A stretch of 64,000 bases of DNA from Microbacterium sp. VKM Ac-2923 (GTDB taxonomy: Bacteria > Actinomycetota > Actinomycetes > Actinomycetales > Microbacteriaceae), in NCBI RefSeq assembly GCF_022815605.1, contig NZ_JALGRP010000004.1:62001-126000 (forward strand), in the 5' to 3' direction. The notes beneath the pieces were generated by a model. That model made no database searches. It saw only the letters and a list, made by a program, of their open reading frames with translations, and was not told the DNA's origin. The translations under genes and the position numbers were made by a program. Position 1 is the stretch's first letter. Every line of letters begins with the position of its first letter. Of the stretch, positions 35,819 through 44,596 are shown piece after piece.

Positions 35819-38800
35819 TCAGTCGCTGTGGCGAACCGACCGGCGACGGGCGATGACACCGAGCCCGAGCAGCGCAAGTGCCGCCAGCACACCGGCACCC
35901 ATCCAGCCCGTGTCGGCACCCGTGGAGGGAAGGGACCCGCCCTGCCCCGAGCCGCCGCCCTGGCCCACGCCGGCACCCTGGCCCGCACCGGAGCCGGAGC
36001 CGCCGCCGAGCACGCCGACCTGGATCGGCACAGACACGTCGGTCCCGCTGGGCTGCGCGACCAGGTGCAGCTCGACCACGCCCGAAGCGTCGGCCGGGAC
36101 GCCGTAGGTGACCGTCGCGGCCCCGTTCATGACGGGGAAGGTCGGCGAGGTCGCGGTGTCGCCGTCCCGATCCAGGGCCAGCGAGGTGTTCGCCGGAGCG
36201 CCGAGCGAGGTCAGGTCGAGATTCGAGACGGCGAGCGTCACGTCGCCGCCGGGCACGACCTCGGCCGGGATGCCCGAGACCTGCACCGCACGGGCGGTGA
36301 AGTCGGGGGTCAGGCCGGGATTCGCCTCCAGGTAGGCAATCCAGCCGTCGCGATCGATCAGGCCCGAATCGCGGGTGTCCGCGCCCTGGCCGAGCGCCTT
36401 GAACGCGTCACCACCCTGCAGCAGGAAGCTGAACGAGCCGACACGGTACTGCGCCGCCGGGTCGACGGCCACCCCGTCGATCCAGATACCGGTGATGCGC
36501 TGACCCGGACCCCGCGCCACGTCGTAGGTGACGCGGACGTTGTCGGAGACACCGAGCGCCAGATCACGGTCGCGGCCGGCGGTGTTGCCCCACTGCTGCT
36601 CGAGCGCGAGTCGCAGCTGCTCGCCGGTCAGCGTCGTGGTCCAGAGGTTGTTCACGAACGGCAGCACGGCATTGGCCTCGGCCAACGTGATGATCCCGTC
36701 GCCGCCGTAGAGCAGCTCTGCGCGCAGACCACCCGGGTTGACCAAGGCGATCTCGGCCCCGCCGCGCGTCGGATCCGCGAGGGTGTCGCGCAGGGCGTCG
36801 GCGACCAGGCCACCGAGCGCGGACTGCTTCGAGCGGTCGTCGCGCTGGCCGCCGGTGTAGACGCCGTCGACGTACGAACCGCCGCGGAATGCGGTGGTGA
36901 TGTCGGCCGTGACCGATCCGACCGGCTGGGCGCCGACTCGGTCGGCCTCGGTACGGGCGAGCTTCACGATCCGGTCGACCTCTTCCACGCGCGGATAGGT
37001 GGCGATCAGCTCGGCGTCCAGGGCGGCGCTGTTCGCAGCGGTCTGCGCGGGGTCGTTCGGCACGGTCGCCGCGGCGAGACGGGGCACATTGCGCGCGGAG
37101 TAGTCGACGACCTCGCCGTTCTCCTGATCGACGGTCAGCACGATCTCCCCGATGTTCTCGCCGTAGCTTCCGGTCTGCACGATCGGGCGTGTCCCCTCAC
37201 CGCCCGGGATCGGGGCGTTCCACGCGTACTTCTGGTGGGTGTGACCGGTGAAGATCGCGTCGACCGCGGCATCCGTCTCGTTCACGATCTTCGCGAAGGC
37301 GCCGCCCGCGGCCACCGCCGCCTCGATGGTCTCGCCCGTCGAATCGCCCTCGGCGGCGCCCTCGTGGTACTCGGCGACGATGACGTCGACCTGGTCCTCG
37401 ATCTCGGCGACCACGCGGTTCACCTCGGCGACGGGCTCCCGGAACTCGATCCCCTCGATGCCGCCGGGCGAGACGAGCTGGGCCGTCTCCTGCGTGACGG
37501 CGCCGATGACGCCCACGCGGAGTCCGTCGACCTCGAAGATCGCGTACTCGTCGAGGAGCGGCTGCCCGTCCTTATAGACGTTCGCCGCGAGGTAGGGGAA
37601 GTCCGCGGCGTCGGTCACGCGTCCGGTGAGGTCCGCGGCGCCCTTGTCGAACTCGTGGTTCCCCGTGGCGGATGCCGCGAGCTCGAGCGCGTTCAGCACC
37701 TCGATGGTCGGCTCGTCGTCGAAGTACGCCGAGGCGAAGAGCGAGGCGCCGATGTTGTCTCCGTTGGAGAGGAAGAGCGTGTTGTCCTCACCGGCCTCCG
37801 CCCGCAACCTCTCGATCGTGCCGGCGAACTTCACCGTGTTGGCGTCGATCCGACCGTGGAAGTCGTTGATGCCGAGCAGGGTGATGTCGGTGGTCTCGGG
37901 CCCGAGATCCAAGCCCACGATCACCGGGTCGTGGTCGCTGGACCGGTAGGGCGTGGTGTCGTAGAAGTTCAGCACGTTGTAGTTGAAGCGGCTGTACTCC
38001 AGCGCGAGCGCCTCAACCGCGTTGATGTTCCAGATGTCGGTGCCGGTGACCAGCTCGCGCGCCGACGGCGAGGCCAGCACGTGGTCGAGCGAGCCCGACT
38101 GCCCGCTGAAGGAGTACGAGTACTTCCCCGTGCCCGCCTCGAGCGGCTCGAAGCCGTACTCGCGGAGCTTCTGGATCGGGTCCTCCTGCGTGTAGGCGTT
38201 GAAGTCTCCGAGCAGGAAGACATCGTCCGTGCCGACCTCAGCCGAGCGGGTCTTCGCGAACGCGCCGAGAGCCTCCGCCTGACGCACGCGGTCACCGTTG
38301 AAGGCTCCCTGGATGCCGTTGGCGTTGTCACCGGTGGCCGCGGGACGACTGTCGCCCTTGGACTTGAAGTGGTTCACGATCGCGAGGATCTTGGCATCCG
38401 GAGAGGAGACGGGGGCGAAGGCCTGCGCGAGCGGCTGTCGCGCGTTGCGGAACGCCGGGTCGTCGAGGATGACGCTGTCGCCGGACGGCGCAACGACGGC
38501 CTTCTTGTAGATGAAGGCGGTGCGGATCACGTCTTCGGATGCCGGGAGCACCGCCGGCGAGGGCACGAAGGTCCACTCCGGTGAGCCGAGCGCGGCGTTC
38601 AGGGCATCGACCAGGGTCGACAGCGCGGCATCCCGGTTCTTGCCGAAGACGGCCGAGTTCTCGATCTCCTCGAGTGAGACCACATCGGCACCGAGGCCGT
38701 TGACGGCGGCGACGATCTTCGCCTGCTGGCGCTGGAGGTTGGCGTCGTTCGCCGCTCCACGGGGACCGGGGGAAGGACACGTGTCAGCCGTGACGGGGTT

Positions 38801-40477
38801 GCCCTCTCGGTCCTTGTAGGTCGAGGTGCACCCGACGCTCTCGGCCGTCGTCGTGAAGTAGTTGAGCACGTTGAAGCTCGAGATCTTCACGTTGCCGCCG
38901 ACGGCCTCGGGGGCCGCGGTGCGATCGTTCTCGAACGTCGCCGGCTGCACGGAAGCCTTGTTGTCGACGGTCAGCTGTCCGGTCGGCTGGAACTTCCATG
39001 CGTTGTTGCGGAAGTCCAGGATGACGGGACGGGTGAACTCCACGGCGGCCCCGACGCGCACCGGTTCGGTGAGCGAGACGTACGGCAGCGGGATGCCCTT
39101 GTTGGCGTCGTTCAGGAAGTTGATCGAGGCACCGTCGTCGAGCACGACCGCGCGCGCCTTGTTGTCGGCGACGGCCGCGACGTACTCCGGGCTGTCGGGG
39201 CGCGCCACGTCGGTGGGGGTGCGCAGCGGCGTCTCGCCGGCGGCGAGGCCGACCTCGGCGTACTGATTGGTCGAGTAGGTGTTGGTGACGGTGAAGTCGC
39301 CCTGCGGCGCGAGAAGCATGCCCTCGAAGCGTTCGCGCTCCTCATCGGTCTTCGGCCACGTGATCGCCGCGGGCTGCACGGCGGCGGCCTGCTCCGTGAG
39401 GATGCGGACGGAGGCTGAGTCGGCGGTGATCTGCGTCTGCCCGGAGAACTCGCCCGCGGTGCCCGTGACCTCGACGTGCTGGCCGATCGACACCTGCTTC
39501 GCGGCGTCGGAGCCGTAGACGAAGATGGCGTCGGACGCGGTCTGGGTGGCAGGGTCCAGCGAACCGCCCGTGCCGGGGGTCTGGACGAAGAACCCGTTGT
39601 ATCCGCCCGTCGGGTAGGCGGCGGTGACGATACCGCGCGTGGTGACGGTGGCGCCGGCGAGCGGCGTCGTCGCTCCGGTGCCCTGGATGTCGCGGATCGG
39701 CGTGACCGTGCCGGGGGTGACGGTCGCGGTGGGTGTCGGCGTCGGCGTGGCGGTCGGCGTCGCTGTGGGGGTGGCCGTGGCGGTCGGCGCGGGCGTCGGC
39801 GTGACCGCGCCGCCCGAGCCCTGGGGCGTCACGGTGGTGGTGTTGGTGAAGTCGAGGGAGTTGTCGTTCGTGTCGACGAAGCCCGTGCGCACGAGCGCGT
39901 TCGCCGTACCGTTGGGGCCGTCGACGGACGCCGCCGTGGTCTCGAAGCTCGCCGCGCCGCCGTACCCGAGGAAGTCGACGACGCGACTGTCGGCGACGGA
40001 GCCCGCGGGCACCGCGAGCGACTCCGCGACATTGGCGAGGAACAGCTGGCCGGTGGTGCCCGAGGGGTTGAGGCCCCCGCTCGTGATGTCGGCGGCGGGC
40101 AAGTCGGCGCCGACGCTGCCGTCACCGTTGCCCGGCAGTCCGATGAGGTAGTACCCGCCGGGGGCGATCGACCCGGTCAACAGCTGCGTGTTCGCACCGG
40201 TCGGGGCCGCCACGCTGCTCGCTGAGCGGTATTGCAGCGACCACCCGCTGAGGTCCTGAGCGGTGTCGCCGGCGTTGTACAGCTCGACGAACTTCTTGTT
40301 GAAGAAGGCTCCGTTGCTCCCACCCTTCAGGTAGGCCTCGTTGATCACCACCCGGGGGCCGTCGGCGGCGAAGGCCGGAAGCGGGACGAGTGCGGAACCG
40401 AGCAGAGCGACGCCGAGGGCGGCGCTCAGCGCGGTCGTGAAGCGGCGCGCGGGTACGCGCGAGGCAGCGTTGGGCAT
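35819..40477 (-). CDS. LPxTG surface protein: lamin-tail domain + ExeM-like nuclease + 5'-nucleotidase
   Basis: 1552 residues from ATG 40477 (TGGAG five bases upstream). Signal peptide to ~37 (LVPLPAFA-A). Lamin-tail domain ~42-200 (VVINEAYLKGGSNGAFFNKKFVELYN, GWSLQYRS). Pro/Thr repeat linker ~225-262. OB-like region, then an exo/endonuclease-phosphatase domain ~529-850 (ISSFNVLNYF, LEEIENSA, LLGDFNAYTQ, SSDHDPVIVG). 5'-nucleotidase ~865-1400 (LLGINDFHGR, LSNGDNIG, TGNHEFDKG, FTGHTHQ). C-terminal sorting signal LPSTG at 1516, hydrophobic span, basic tail: sortase-anchored. It likely degrades extracellular DNA and dephosphorylates the nucleotides for phosphate or nucleoside scavenging. Confidence 0.93.
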   Translation of the reverse strand: MPNAASRVPARRFTTALSAALGVALLGSALVPLPAFAADGPRVVINEAYLKGGSNGAFFNKKFVELYNAGDTAQDLSGWSLQYRSASSVAAPTGANTQLLTGSIAPGGYYLIGLPGNGDGSVGADLPAADITSGGLNPSGTTGQLFLANVAESLAVPAGSVADSRVVDFLGYGGAASFETTAASVDGPNGTANALVRTGFVDTNDNSLDFTNTTTVTPQGSGGAVTPTPAPTATATPTATPTATPTPTPTATVTPGTVTPIRDIQGTGATTPLAGATVTTRGIVTAAYPTGGYNGFFVQTPGTGGSLDPATQTASDAIFVYGSDAAKQVSIGQHVEVTGTAGEFSGQTQITADSASVRILTEQAAAVQPAAITWPKTDEERERFEGMLLAPQGDFTVTNTYSTNQYAEVGLAAGETPLRTPTDVARPDSPEYVAAVADNKARAVVLDDGASINFLNDANKGIPLPYVSLTEPVRVGAAVEFTRPVILDFRNNAWKFQPTGQLTVDNKASVQPATFENDRTAAPEAVGGNVKISSFNVLNYFTTTAESVGCTSTYKDREGNPVTADTCPSPGPRGAANDANLQRQQAKIVAAVNGLGADVVSLEEIENSAVFGKNRDAALSTLVDALNAALGSPEWTFVPSPAVLPASEDVIRTAFIYKKAVVAPSGDSVILDDPAFRNARQPLAQAFAPVSSPDAKILAIVNHFKSKGDSRPAATGDNANGIQGAFNGDRVRQAEALGAFAKTRSAEVGTDDVFLLGDFNAYTQEDPIQKLREYGFEPLEAGTGKYSYSFSGQSGSLDHVLASPSARELVTGTDIWNINAVEALALEYSRFNYNVLNFYDTTPYRSSDHDPVIVGLDLGPETTDITLLGINDFHGRIDANTVKFAGTIERLRAEAGEDNTLFLSNGDNIGASLFASAYFDDEPTIEVLNALELAASATGNHEFDKGAADLTGRVTDAADFPYLAANVYKDGQPLLDEYAIFEVDGLRVGVIGAVTQETAQLVSPGGIEGIEFREPVAEVNRVVAEIEDQVDVIVAEYHEGAAEGDSTGETIEAAVAAGGAFAKIVNETDAAVDAIFTGHTHQKYAWNAPIPGGEGTRPIVQTGSYGENIGEIVLTVDQENGEVVDYSARNVPRLAAATVPNDPAQTAANSAALDAELIATYPRVEEVDRIVKLARTEADRVGAQPVGSVTADITTAFRGGSYVDGVYTGGQRDDRSKQSALGGLVADALRDTLADPTRGGAEIALVNPGGLRAELLYGGDGIITLAEANAVLPFVNNLWTTTLTGEQLRLALEQQWGNTAGRDRDLALGVSDNVRVTYDVARGPGQRITGIWIDGVAVDPAAQYRVGSFSFLLQGGDAFKALGQGADTRDSGLIDRDGWIAYLEANPGLTPDFTARAVQVSGIPAEVVPGGDVTLAVSNLDLTSLGAPANTSLALDRDGDTATSPTFPVMNGAATVTYGVPADASGVVELHLVAQPSGTDVSVPIQVGVLGGGSGSGAGQGAGVGQGGGSGQGGSLPSTGADTGWMGAGVLAALALLGLGVIARRRSVRHSD

Positions 40478-40677
40478 GAGTCTCCAGGTACCGACGCGCG
40501 AACGATCGACGTCGGATGGGGGGATCGACGGGGGTTCCCCACGACCGTAAGCGATGGCATACGGTTTTCCCAGACTTATACATTTCGATCTGGTGAACAT
40601 CGGTCCCTCACGCGGTGAAACCGGGTCTCACACGGCGCGGAGCGTCCGGAGCCCGCCGGCATCCCGGGCCGCAAACG

Positions 40678-40714
40678 ACGAAGACCCGGATGCCAGTGGC
40701 ATCCGGGTCTTCGT
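40678..40714. terminator. terminator of the rplJ-rplL operon
   Basis: Perfect 18-base stem ACGAAGACCCGGATGCCA / TGGCATCCGGGTCTTCGT around one base, so a loop of a few bases in practice. It lies 32 bases past the rplL stop on the minus strand. Confidence 0.85.
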
Positions 40715-40746
40715 GTATCGCGTTACCGCGACCGCGTGAAGCGTGA

Positions 40747-41133
40747 TTACTTCAGGGTCACCGTGGCGCCGGCAGCCTCGAGGGCCTCCTTGGCCTTGTC
40801 GGCGGTCTCCTTGTTCGCGCCCTCGAGCACGGCCTTGGGAGCACCATCGACGACGGCCTTGGCCTCGCCGAGGCCGAGCGAGGTGAGCTCGCGGACGACC
40901 TTGATGACCTGGATCTTCTTGTCACCGGCGGCCTCGAGGACGACGTCGAACGAGTCCTTCTCCTCGACCTCTTCGGCGGGGGCAGCGCCACCGGCGGCGG
41001 GGCCGGCGACGGCCACGGGGGCGGCAGCGGTGACGTCGAAGGTCTCCTCGAACGCCTTGACGAACTCGGACAGCTCGATGAGCGTGAGCTCCTTGAACGC
41101 GTCGAGCAGCTCTTCGGTGCTGAGCTTAGCCAT
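40747..41133 (-). CDS. rplL: 50S ribosomal protein L7/L12
   Basis: 128 residues. N-terminal dimerisation helices ([27 protein letters not shown]), an Ala/Gly hinge, and the C-terminal factor-binding domain ([39 protein letters not shown]). Binds elongation factors on the ribosomal stalk with L10. AAGGAG ribosome site nine bases before ATG 41133; 38 bases after rplJ. Length and sequence are normal for actinobacteria. Confidence 0.98.
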   Translation of the reverse strand: MAKLSTEELLDAFKELTLIELSEFVKAFEETFDVTAAAPVAVAGPAAGGAAPAEEVEEKDSFDVVLEAAGDKKIQVIKVVRELTSLGLGEAKAVVDGAPKAVLEGANKETADKAKEALEAAGATVTLK

Positions 41134-41171
41134 GTTGTATCTCCTTGATCGGGTTAATCAGCCGGGCCGGG

Positions 41172-41687
41172 TCAGGCCGCGGTGTCCTGCTTCTCGCGCA
41201 GCGCGTCGACCGTGCGAACGGCCTTCGACGGAAGCGCCTGGAAGACGTATGCCGCCTTGGTCATCGTCGCCTTCATCGCACCGGCGAGCTTCGCCAGCAG
41301 GACTTCACGGCTTTCGAGATCGGCGAGCTTGTTGACCTCATCCGCGGTCAGAGCGGCGCCATCGAAGTAGCCGCCCTTCACCACGAGCTGAGGGTTAGCC
41401 TTGGCGAAGGCACGCAGGCTCTTCGCGACGGCGACGGGGTCGCCGTGCACGAACGCGATGGCAGACGGGCCCTTGAGCTCGTCGTCCAGTCCCGTGACCC
41501 CCGCGTTGGACGCGGCGATCTTGGTCAGCGTGTTCTTCACCACGGCGTAATCCGCGTCCTGACGGATATCGTTGCGCAGCTGCTTGAGCTGGGCAACCGT
41601 CAGACCGCGGTACTCGGTCAGCAGAACGGCGGTCGAGTTCTCGAAGTTCTTCGTGAGCTCGGCGACCGATGCATCCTTCTGCGCCAT
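41172..41687 (-). CDS. rplJ: 50S ribosomal protein L10
   Basis: 171 residues from ATG 41687, with AAGGAG five bases upstream. Typical L10: [34 protein letters not shown] and [10 protein letters not shown], ending in the helix that binds L7/L12 dimers. L10-L12 complexes usually repress their own operon through the mRNA leader, and the long structured leader here fits. A longer frame to 41783 runs through that leader and is not used. Confidence 0.97.
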   Translation of the reverse strand: MAQKDASVAELTKNFENSTAVLLTEYRGLTVAQLKQLRNDIRQDADYAVVKNTLTKIAASNAGVTGLDDELKGPSAIAFVHGDPVAVAKSLRAFAKANPQLVVKGGYFDGAALTADEVNKLADLESREVLLAKLAGAMKATMTKAAYVFQALPSKAVRTVDALREKQDTAA

Positions 41688-41933
41688 GGCCACTCCTTGT
41701 GTGTACGAGGCGCTCCGCGATGGCGGGGCGCCGGCCGAAGACACCGGGTCTGGGCAAAAAGAAGAGCTCCGGCGCAGGCGCACGGAGCTCGGATTCCCTC
41801 TCGGGAGGAGTTCAAGTGACCTGCGTAGGTTCTCTGCTTCTCAGCAGACGCTTCGACCGGAGTGCGAGCACTCCGATAACCGACGGTCTTTGGCTTGGGT
41901 TCTACTGTACCCGACCCTCCCGCCCGCCACCAA
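41688..41933 (-). ncRNA. rplJ leader (L10 leader-like) with intrinsic-terminator hairpin
   Basis: About 215 transcribed bases before rplJ. On the minus strand an 8-base stem GAGCTCCG / CGGAGCTC (41783-41790 with 41764-41771) is followed by TTCTTTTT (from 41763 to 41756), the form of an intrinsic terminator. This leaves ~70 bases to the rplJ start. Position and structure match an L10 autoregulatory leader/attenuator; the exact Rfam L10 leader fold was not tested. Confidence 0.6.
41904..41933 (-). promoter_or_regulatory. rplJ operon promoter
   Basis: Minus-strand -35 TTGGTG (41928-41933), 18-base spacer, -10 TACAGT (41904-41909), about 220 bases before rplJ, upstream of the leader hairpin. Confidence 0.55.
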
Positions 41934-41982
41934 ACTGGGCGCCGCCCCACCCTGCCTCCCCGCCCGCGCCGCGGTGCGCAAG

Positions 41983-42047
41983 CGCCGAGGACGCAGTGCT
42001 TCGTCGACGCCGCATCGGATTGATGCTGAACGGATGCGTCCTCGGCG
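41983..42047. repeat. 13-base inverted repeat between rplJ promoter and nuclease-like gene
   Basis: Perfect arms CGCCGAGGACGCA (41983-41995) and TGCGTCCTCGGCG (42035-42047) separated by 39 bases. Noncoding; located between the rplJ promoter and the end of the DUF559/AbiEi-like gene. Confidence 0.85.
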
Positions 42048-42050
42048 AAC

Positions 42051-42109
42051 GAGTACGTCCTCGCCGGTCATCGCGGCGAAGGAGTACGTCCTCGCCGGTC
42101 ATCGCGGCG
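42051..42109. repeat. 28-base direct repeat
   Basis: Two identical 28-base units (42051-42078, 42082-42109), spaced 31 bases apart, starting GAGTACGTCCTCGCCGGTCA. The second copy covers the stop codon of the nuclease-like gene, so the last codons of that gene come from repeat DNA. Confidence 0.92.
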
Positions 42110-43085
42110 GCCTCACTCCGAACGCCGCTAGGCGGGCGGCGAGCGCCTCCGGCGAGGCGATGTCGGCGAAGCCACCGCGGCACAATCGCCATTGCGTGAC
42201 ACCGCGGATCCAGTCTTCACGTCTCTTCTCGTCCAGGACGACGTCTTCGACGGAACGACCCCCGCGTAGGGAGGGTTCCCGGTACTTCACCTCGCCGTCG
42301 AACTCCCAGAACGTTCGCACGTCGCGCAACGCGATGTCGACGAAGTAGGCGGACCCCCGCGGACCCTCCACCGCCACCTGCAGATCGATATCGCGGAAAC
42401 CGAGCCGGTGCAATTGGAGCCGACTCACGCTCTCGCCCGGCAACTCCGCCCTTCCATCGGCGAACTCGACGACCCAGCCAGCCTCGCGCACCCCGCGTCG
42501 CCCCCGTGCGCGCGCGACGCGCTCGCGCATGGCGTCACGCCAGAGAGTCTGCGCGTCGGAGTCGAACCGCCGACCGTGCACAGCGACGCGACGAAGAGCC
42601 CCATCGGCGCAGCTCAGCGCCATCTCCCGTTCCTCGGTGCACGCGATGTCGAAGACCGTCCGTCCGAGCGAGGTGCAGCGGATCCCGTCAACGGTGACGA
42701 CATCCTCCGGGCCCAGGGCGCCTGTGTGCCGGCGGAGCCCGCGTCCACTCGGAGGATGCGCGGAGCGCGGAACCGTCGCGTGCACAGGCCCGCCGCGGAA
42801 TCGGTAGAGCGGCAGAGCGTAAAGAACGGCCGCCGAGAGGTGGGAGACCACCCCGCCGGCGTCGCGCGCCCTGTCGACGGCGGCGAGGATCGCGAAGCGG
42901 TGGCGGTCGGCTGGCCGCGCCGATACCCATTCATCGCGGGCGATGTACACCCCGGGCTGGATTCGGAACCATGCGCCGCCGGCGCCGGACCTCCTGAGTT
43001 CCGCTTCCGAGACACCGCGCTCGCGCAGTTCCGATCGGGAGAACAGCGACCGCCGAGCGCGTTCGATCGATGATCCCGCCTGCAT
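42099..43085 (-). CDS. AbiEi-antitoxin-like / DUF559 (Vsr-like) protein
   Basis: 328 residues from ATG 43085. N-terminal helix-turn-helix (FSRSELRERGVSEAELRRSG ~17-36) and the RIQPGVYIARDEW motif of AbiEi-type winged helices; middle region SHLSAAVLYALPLYRF. The C-terminal ~110 residues look like a Vsr/DUF559 PD-(D/E)xK fold: ESVSRLQLHRLGF, FVDIALRD, EFDGEVKYRE, DEKRREDWIRG. No AbiEii toxin gene adjoins it. Catalytic activity is unproven. It sits between the rplJ promoter region and a ~350-base noncoding gap, with repeats at its 3' end; the longer frame to 43211 lacks support. Confidence 0.8.
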   Translation of the reverse strand: MQAGSSIERARRSLFSRSELRERGVSEAELRRSGAGGAWFRIQPGVYIARDEWVSARPADRHRFAILAAVDRARDAGGVVSHLSAAVLYALPLYRFRGGPVHATVPRSAHPPSGRGLRRHTGALGPEDVVTVDGIRCTSLGRTVFDIACTEEREMALSCADGALRRVAVHGRRFDSDAQTLWRDAMRERVARARGRRGVREAGWVVEFADGRAELPGESVSRLQLHRLGFRDIDLQVAVEGPRGSAYFVDIALRDVRTFWEFDGEVKYREPSLRGGRSVEDVVLDEKRREDWIRGVTQWRLCRGGFADIASPEALAARLAAFGVRPPR

Positions 43086-43431
43086 GCGTCCACCCTGCCG
43101 ACTCCAGCATCCCGGCGTCGCTCCCTCTCCACAGGCGCGCGCAGGGGAGGAAGCCCACCGACCCTCACGAGGACGCGCTCGATTGACGAAGACGCACCGC
43201 ACGGGCGGCAATCACGTACGTTCTCGGCCATCCCATGCGTCCTCAGCGAACCGCCACCAGCCGCGCCGCGCCGACGCCGCGGGCATCCCGGCCGGCAAGC
43301 CAGGCCCCGCCGCGTCAGGACACGCGAGACTCGGGCAACAAGGCCCGCGTCATCCGCACGATGCGTGACGGGGTGCGGGCGCCGAGCCAGACGGTGCACA
43401 CCGGGTCGTCGCCGCAGGCCCACTCGGCGCA
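43086..43431. other. 346-base noncoding gap
   Basis: No convincing gene. Contains GAGGACGC (43169-43176) and GCGTCCTC (43237-43244) in inverted orientation 60 bases apart, echoing the arms of the inverted repeat on the other side of the nuclease-like gene. Otherwise nothing was recognised. Confidence 0.5.
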
Positions 43432-43716
43432 TCAGGCGTGGATCGCCTGCGCGAGACGCTCGCCGCGGGGCCGCAGGCCGCCGTCGAGCGACCGGTCGAG
43501 CCAGCTCACCCGGCCTTCGCGCGCGTCGATGACGCCGACCTGATCCGACCCGCACACCTCGACCAGCACGGTCACGTGCGCGGCGGGCGACAGGGCGGCG
43601 GCGATGCGCCGCATCTCGGGAAGGTTCCGCGCGTCGCCGCCGAGCAGCACCGCCCCCTCGAGATCGCACCAGCGGCCCCCGTCGGGTCGACGCAGCGAAG
43701 CGGCATCCGAAGTCAT
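43432..43716 (-). CDS. stand-alone SIP (siderophore-interacting protein) C-terminal domain
   Basis: 94 residues from ATG 43716 (TTG 43725 would add three). The motif AVLLGGDARNLPEMRRIAAAL followed by VTVLVEV, then RVSWLDR, matches the NADH-binding half of siderophore-interacting ferric reductases; the FAD-binding half is absent. It could be a remnant or a small partner protein. A sequence resembling a DtxR/IdeR iron box lies 11 bases upstream, which fits iron-regulated expression. Confidence 0.7.
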   Translation of the reverse strand: MTSDAASLRRPDGGRWCDLEGAVLLGGDARNLPEMRRIAAALSPAAHVTVLVEVCGSDQVGVIDAREGRVSWLDRSLDGGLRPRGERLAQAIHA

Positions 43717-43726
43717 GCCCAACAAC

Positions 43727-43745
43727 TTAGGTCACCCTTACTTTC
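43727..43745. promoter_or_regulatory. possible DtxR/IdeR iron box
   Basis: TTAGGTCACCCTTACTTTC: the left half matches the DtxR/IdeR consensus TTAGGTTAGSCTAACCTAA well and the right half poorly (about 13 of 19 positions). Directly upstream of the SIP-domain gene on the minus strand. Confidence 0.45.
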
Positions 43746-43819
43746 AGGACAAGACCCCGGATGCCGACGCGCCGGGATTCGCCTCCGATCCTCGATCGAG
43801 CGGGGTTAGGGTCGAACGC

Positions 43820-44500
43820 ATGTCCCCCGAGCTCGTCGCCTCCCGCAGCGCCGACCTCGATGCACGCATCGTCGCCGATTCGCGCGATCGCGTGGCGTGG
43901 ATCCGCGCGCGATCACGAGGCATCACCGCCACCGACGTCGCCACCCTCACCAGCGCGAATGCGATCACTCGGGCAGCGGATGCCAAGCTCATGGGCTCGA
44001 ACTTCTCGGGCAACGCCTTCACCGCGCACGGCCGTCGGCGCGAGCCCGAGATCGCGGCGTGGGTCGCCGCGACGCACGGCATCCGGCCTTCGTCCGCTCT
44101 GTACCACGCGGTCGTCGAGAGGCGTCACCTCGCGACCCCCGACGGTGTCGTCGTCGACGGCGAGGGCCGCATCGTGCTCGCCGAGATCAAGACCACGAAC
44201 AAGGCGTGGCGTTCGATCCCCCGCACCTACATGCGGCAGATCTGGTGGCAGCAGCACGTGCTCGGCGCCGAGCGCACCCTGGTCGCGTGGGAGCAGCACG
44301 ACGGCTTCGTCCCTCTCCATGACGAGCCTCGATGCCAGTGGATCGACCGCGACGAGCGCGAGATCGCAAAGCTGGTGAGCCTGGCCACGTCTCTCATCGA
44401 CGAGCTCTACCGCCGCACGATGCAGGCACGTCAACCGCGCCCCGAGCCGGTGCGCCCCGAGCCCACCGAGAGGTACCGCGCCCTCGCGCTCCTCGATTAA
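43820..44500 (+). CDS. YqaJ-family (lambda-exonuclease-like) nuclease domain protein
   Basis: 226 residues from ATG 43820. YqaJ/PD-(D/E)xK features: WIRARSRGITATDVATLTS near 26-44, GRRREPEIAAWVA near 74, ATPDGVVVDGEGRIVLAEIKTTNKAW near 108-133 (Asp and the Glu-x-Lys pair), and YMRQIWWQQHVLGAERTLVAWEQ near 140-162. Such nucleases usually act in phage recombination with a RecT-like annealing protein, but no phage gene or recT is nearby; a lone chromosomal copy is common in actinobacteria and its role is unknown. Confidence 0.9.
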   Translation: MSPELVASRSADLDARIVADSRDRVAWIRARSRGITATDVATLTSANAITRAADAKLMGSNFSGNAFTAHGRRREPEIAAWVAATHGIRPSSALYHAVVERRHLATPDGVVVDGEGRIVLAEIKTTNKAWRSIPRTYMRQIWWQQHVLGAERTLVAWEQHDGFVPLHDEPRCQWIDRDEREIAKLVSLATSLIDELYRRTMQARQPRPEPVRPEPTERYRALALLD

Positions 44501-44503
44501 TAG

Positions 44504-44547
44504 TTGACGCAAGTCAAGCATCAGGCGTATCGTTGACATCAGTCAAC
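44504..44547 (+). promoter_or_regulatory. promoter of the drug exporter with two MarR-type operators
   Basis: -35 TTGACG (44504-44509), 18-base spacer, -10 TATCGT (44528-44533). Two inverted repeats cover it: TTGAC-GCAA-GTCAA (44504-44517) over the -35, and GTTGAC-ATCA-GTCAAC (44532-44547) over the -10/start. Both share the TTGAC-N4-GTCAA form expected for a MarR dimer. Confidence 0.8.
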
Positions 44548-44596
44548 TAATCGCGCCATCGTCGTCGCGGCATCCGTCCCCCACGTGGAGCTCCGC

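Noticed and set aside
35828-38584. 918-residue open frame on the plus strand
   Set aside because: Antisense to the LPxTG nuclease/nucleotidase gene. GC-rich codon structure opens such frames; the product is Arg/Gly/Val-rich with no domain.
42099-43085. Complete AbiE toxin-antitoxin system
   Set aside because: Only the AbiEi-like HTH part is seen; no AbiEii nucleotidyltransferase gene lies next to it, and the C-terminus is DUF559-like.
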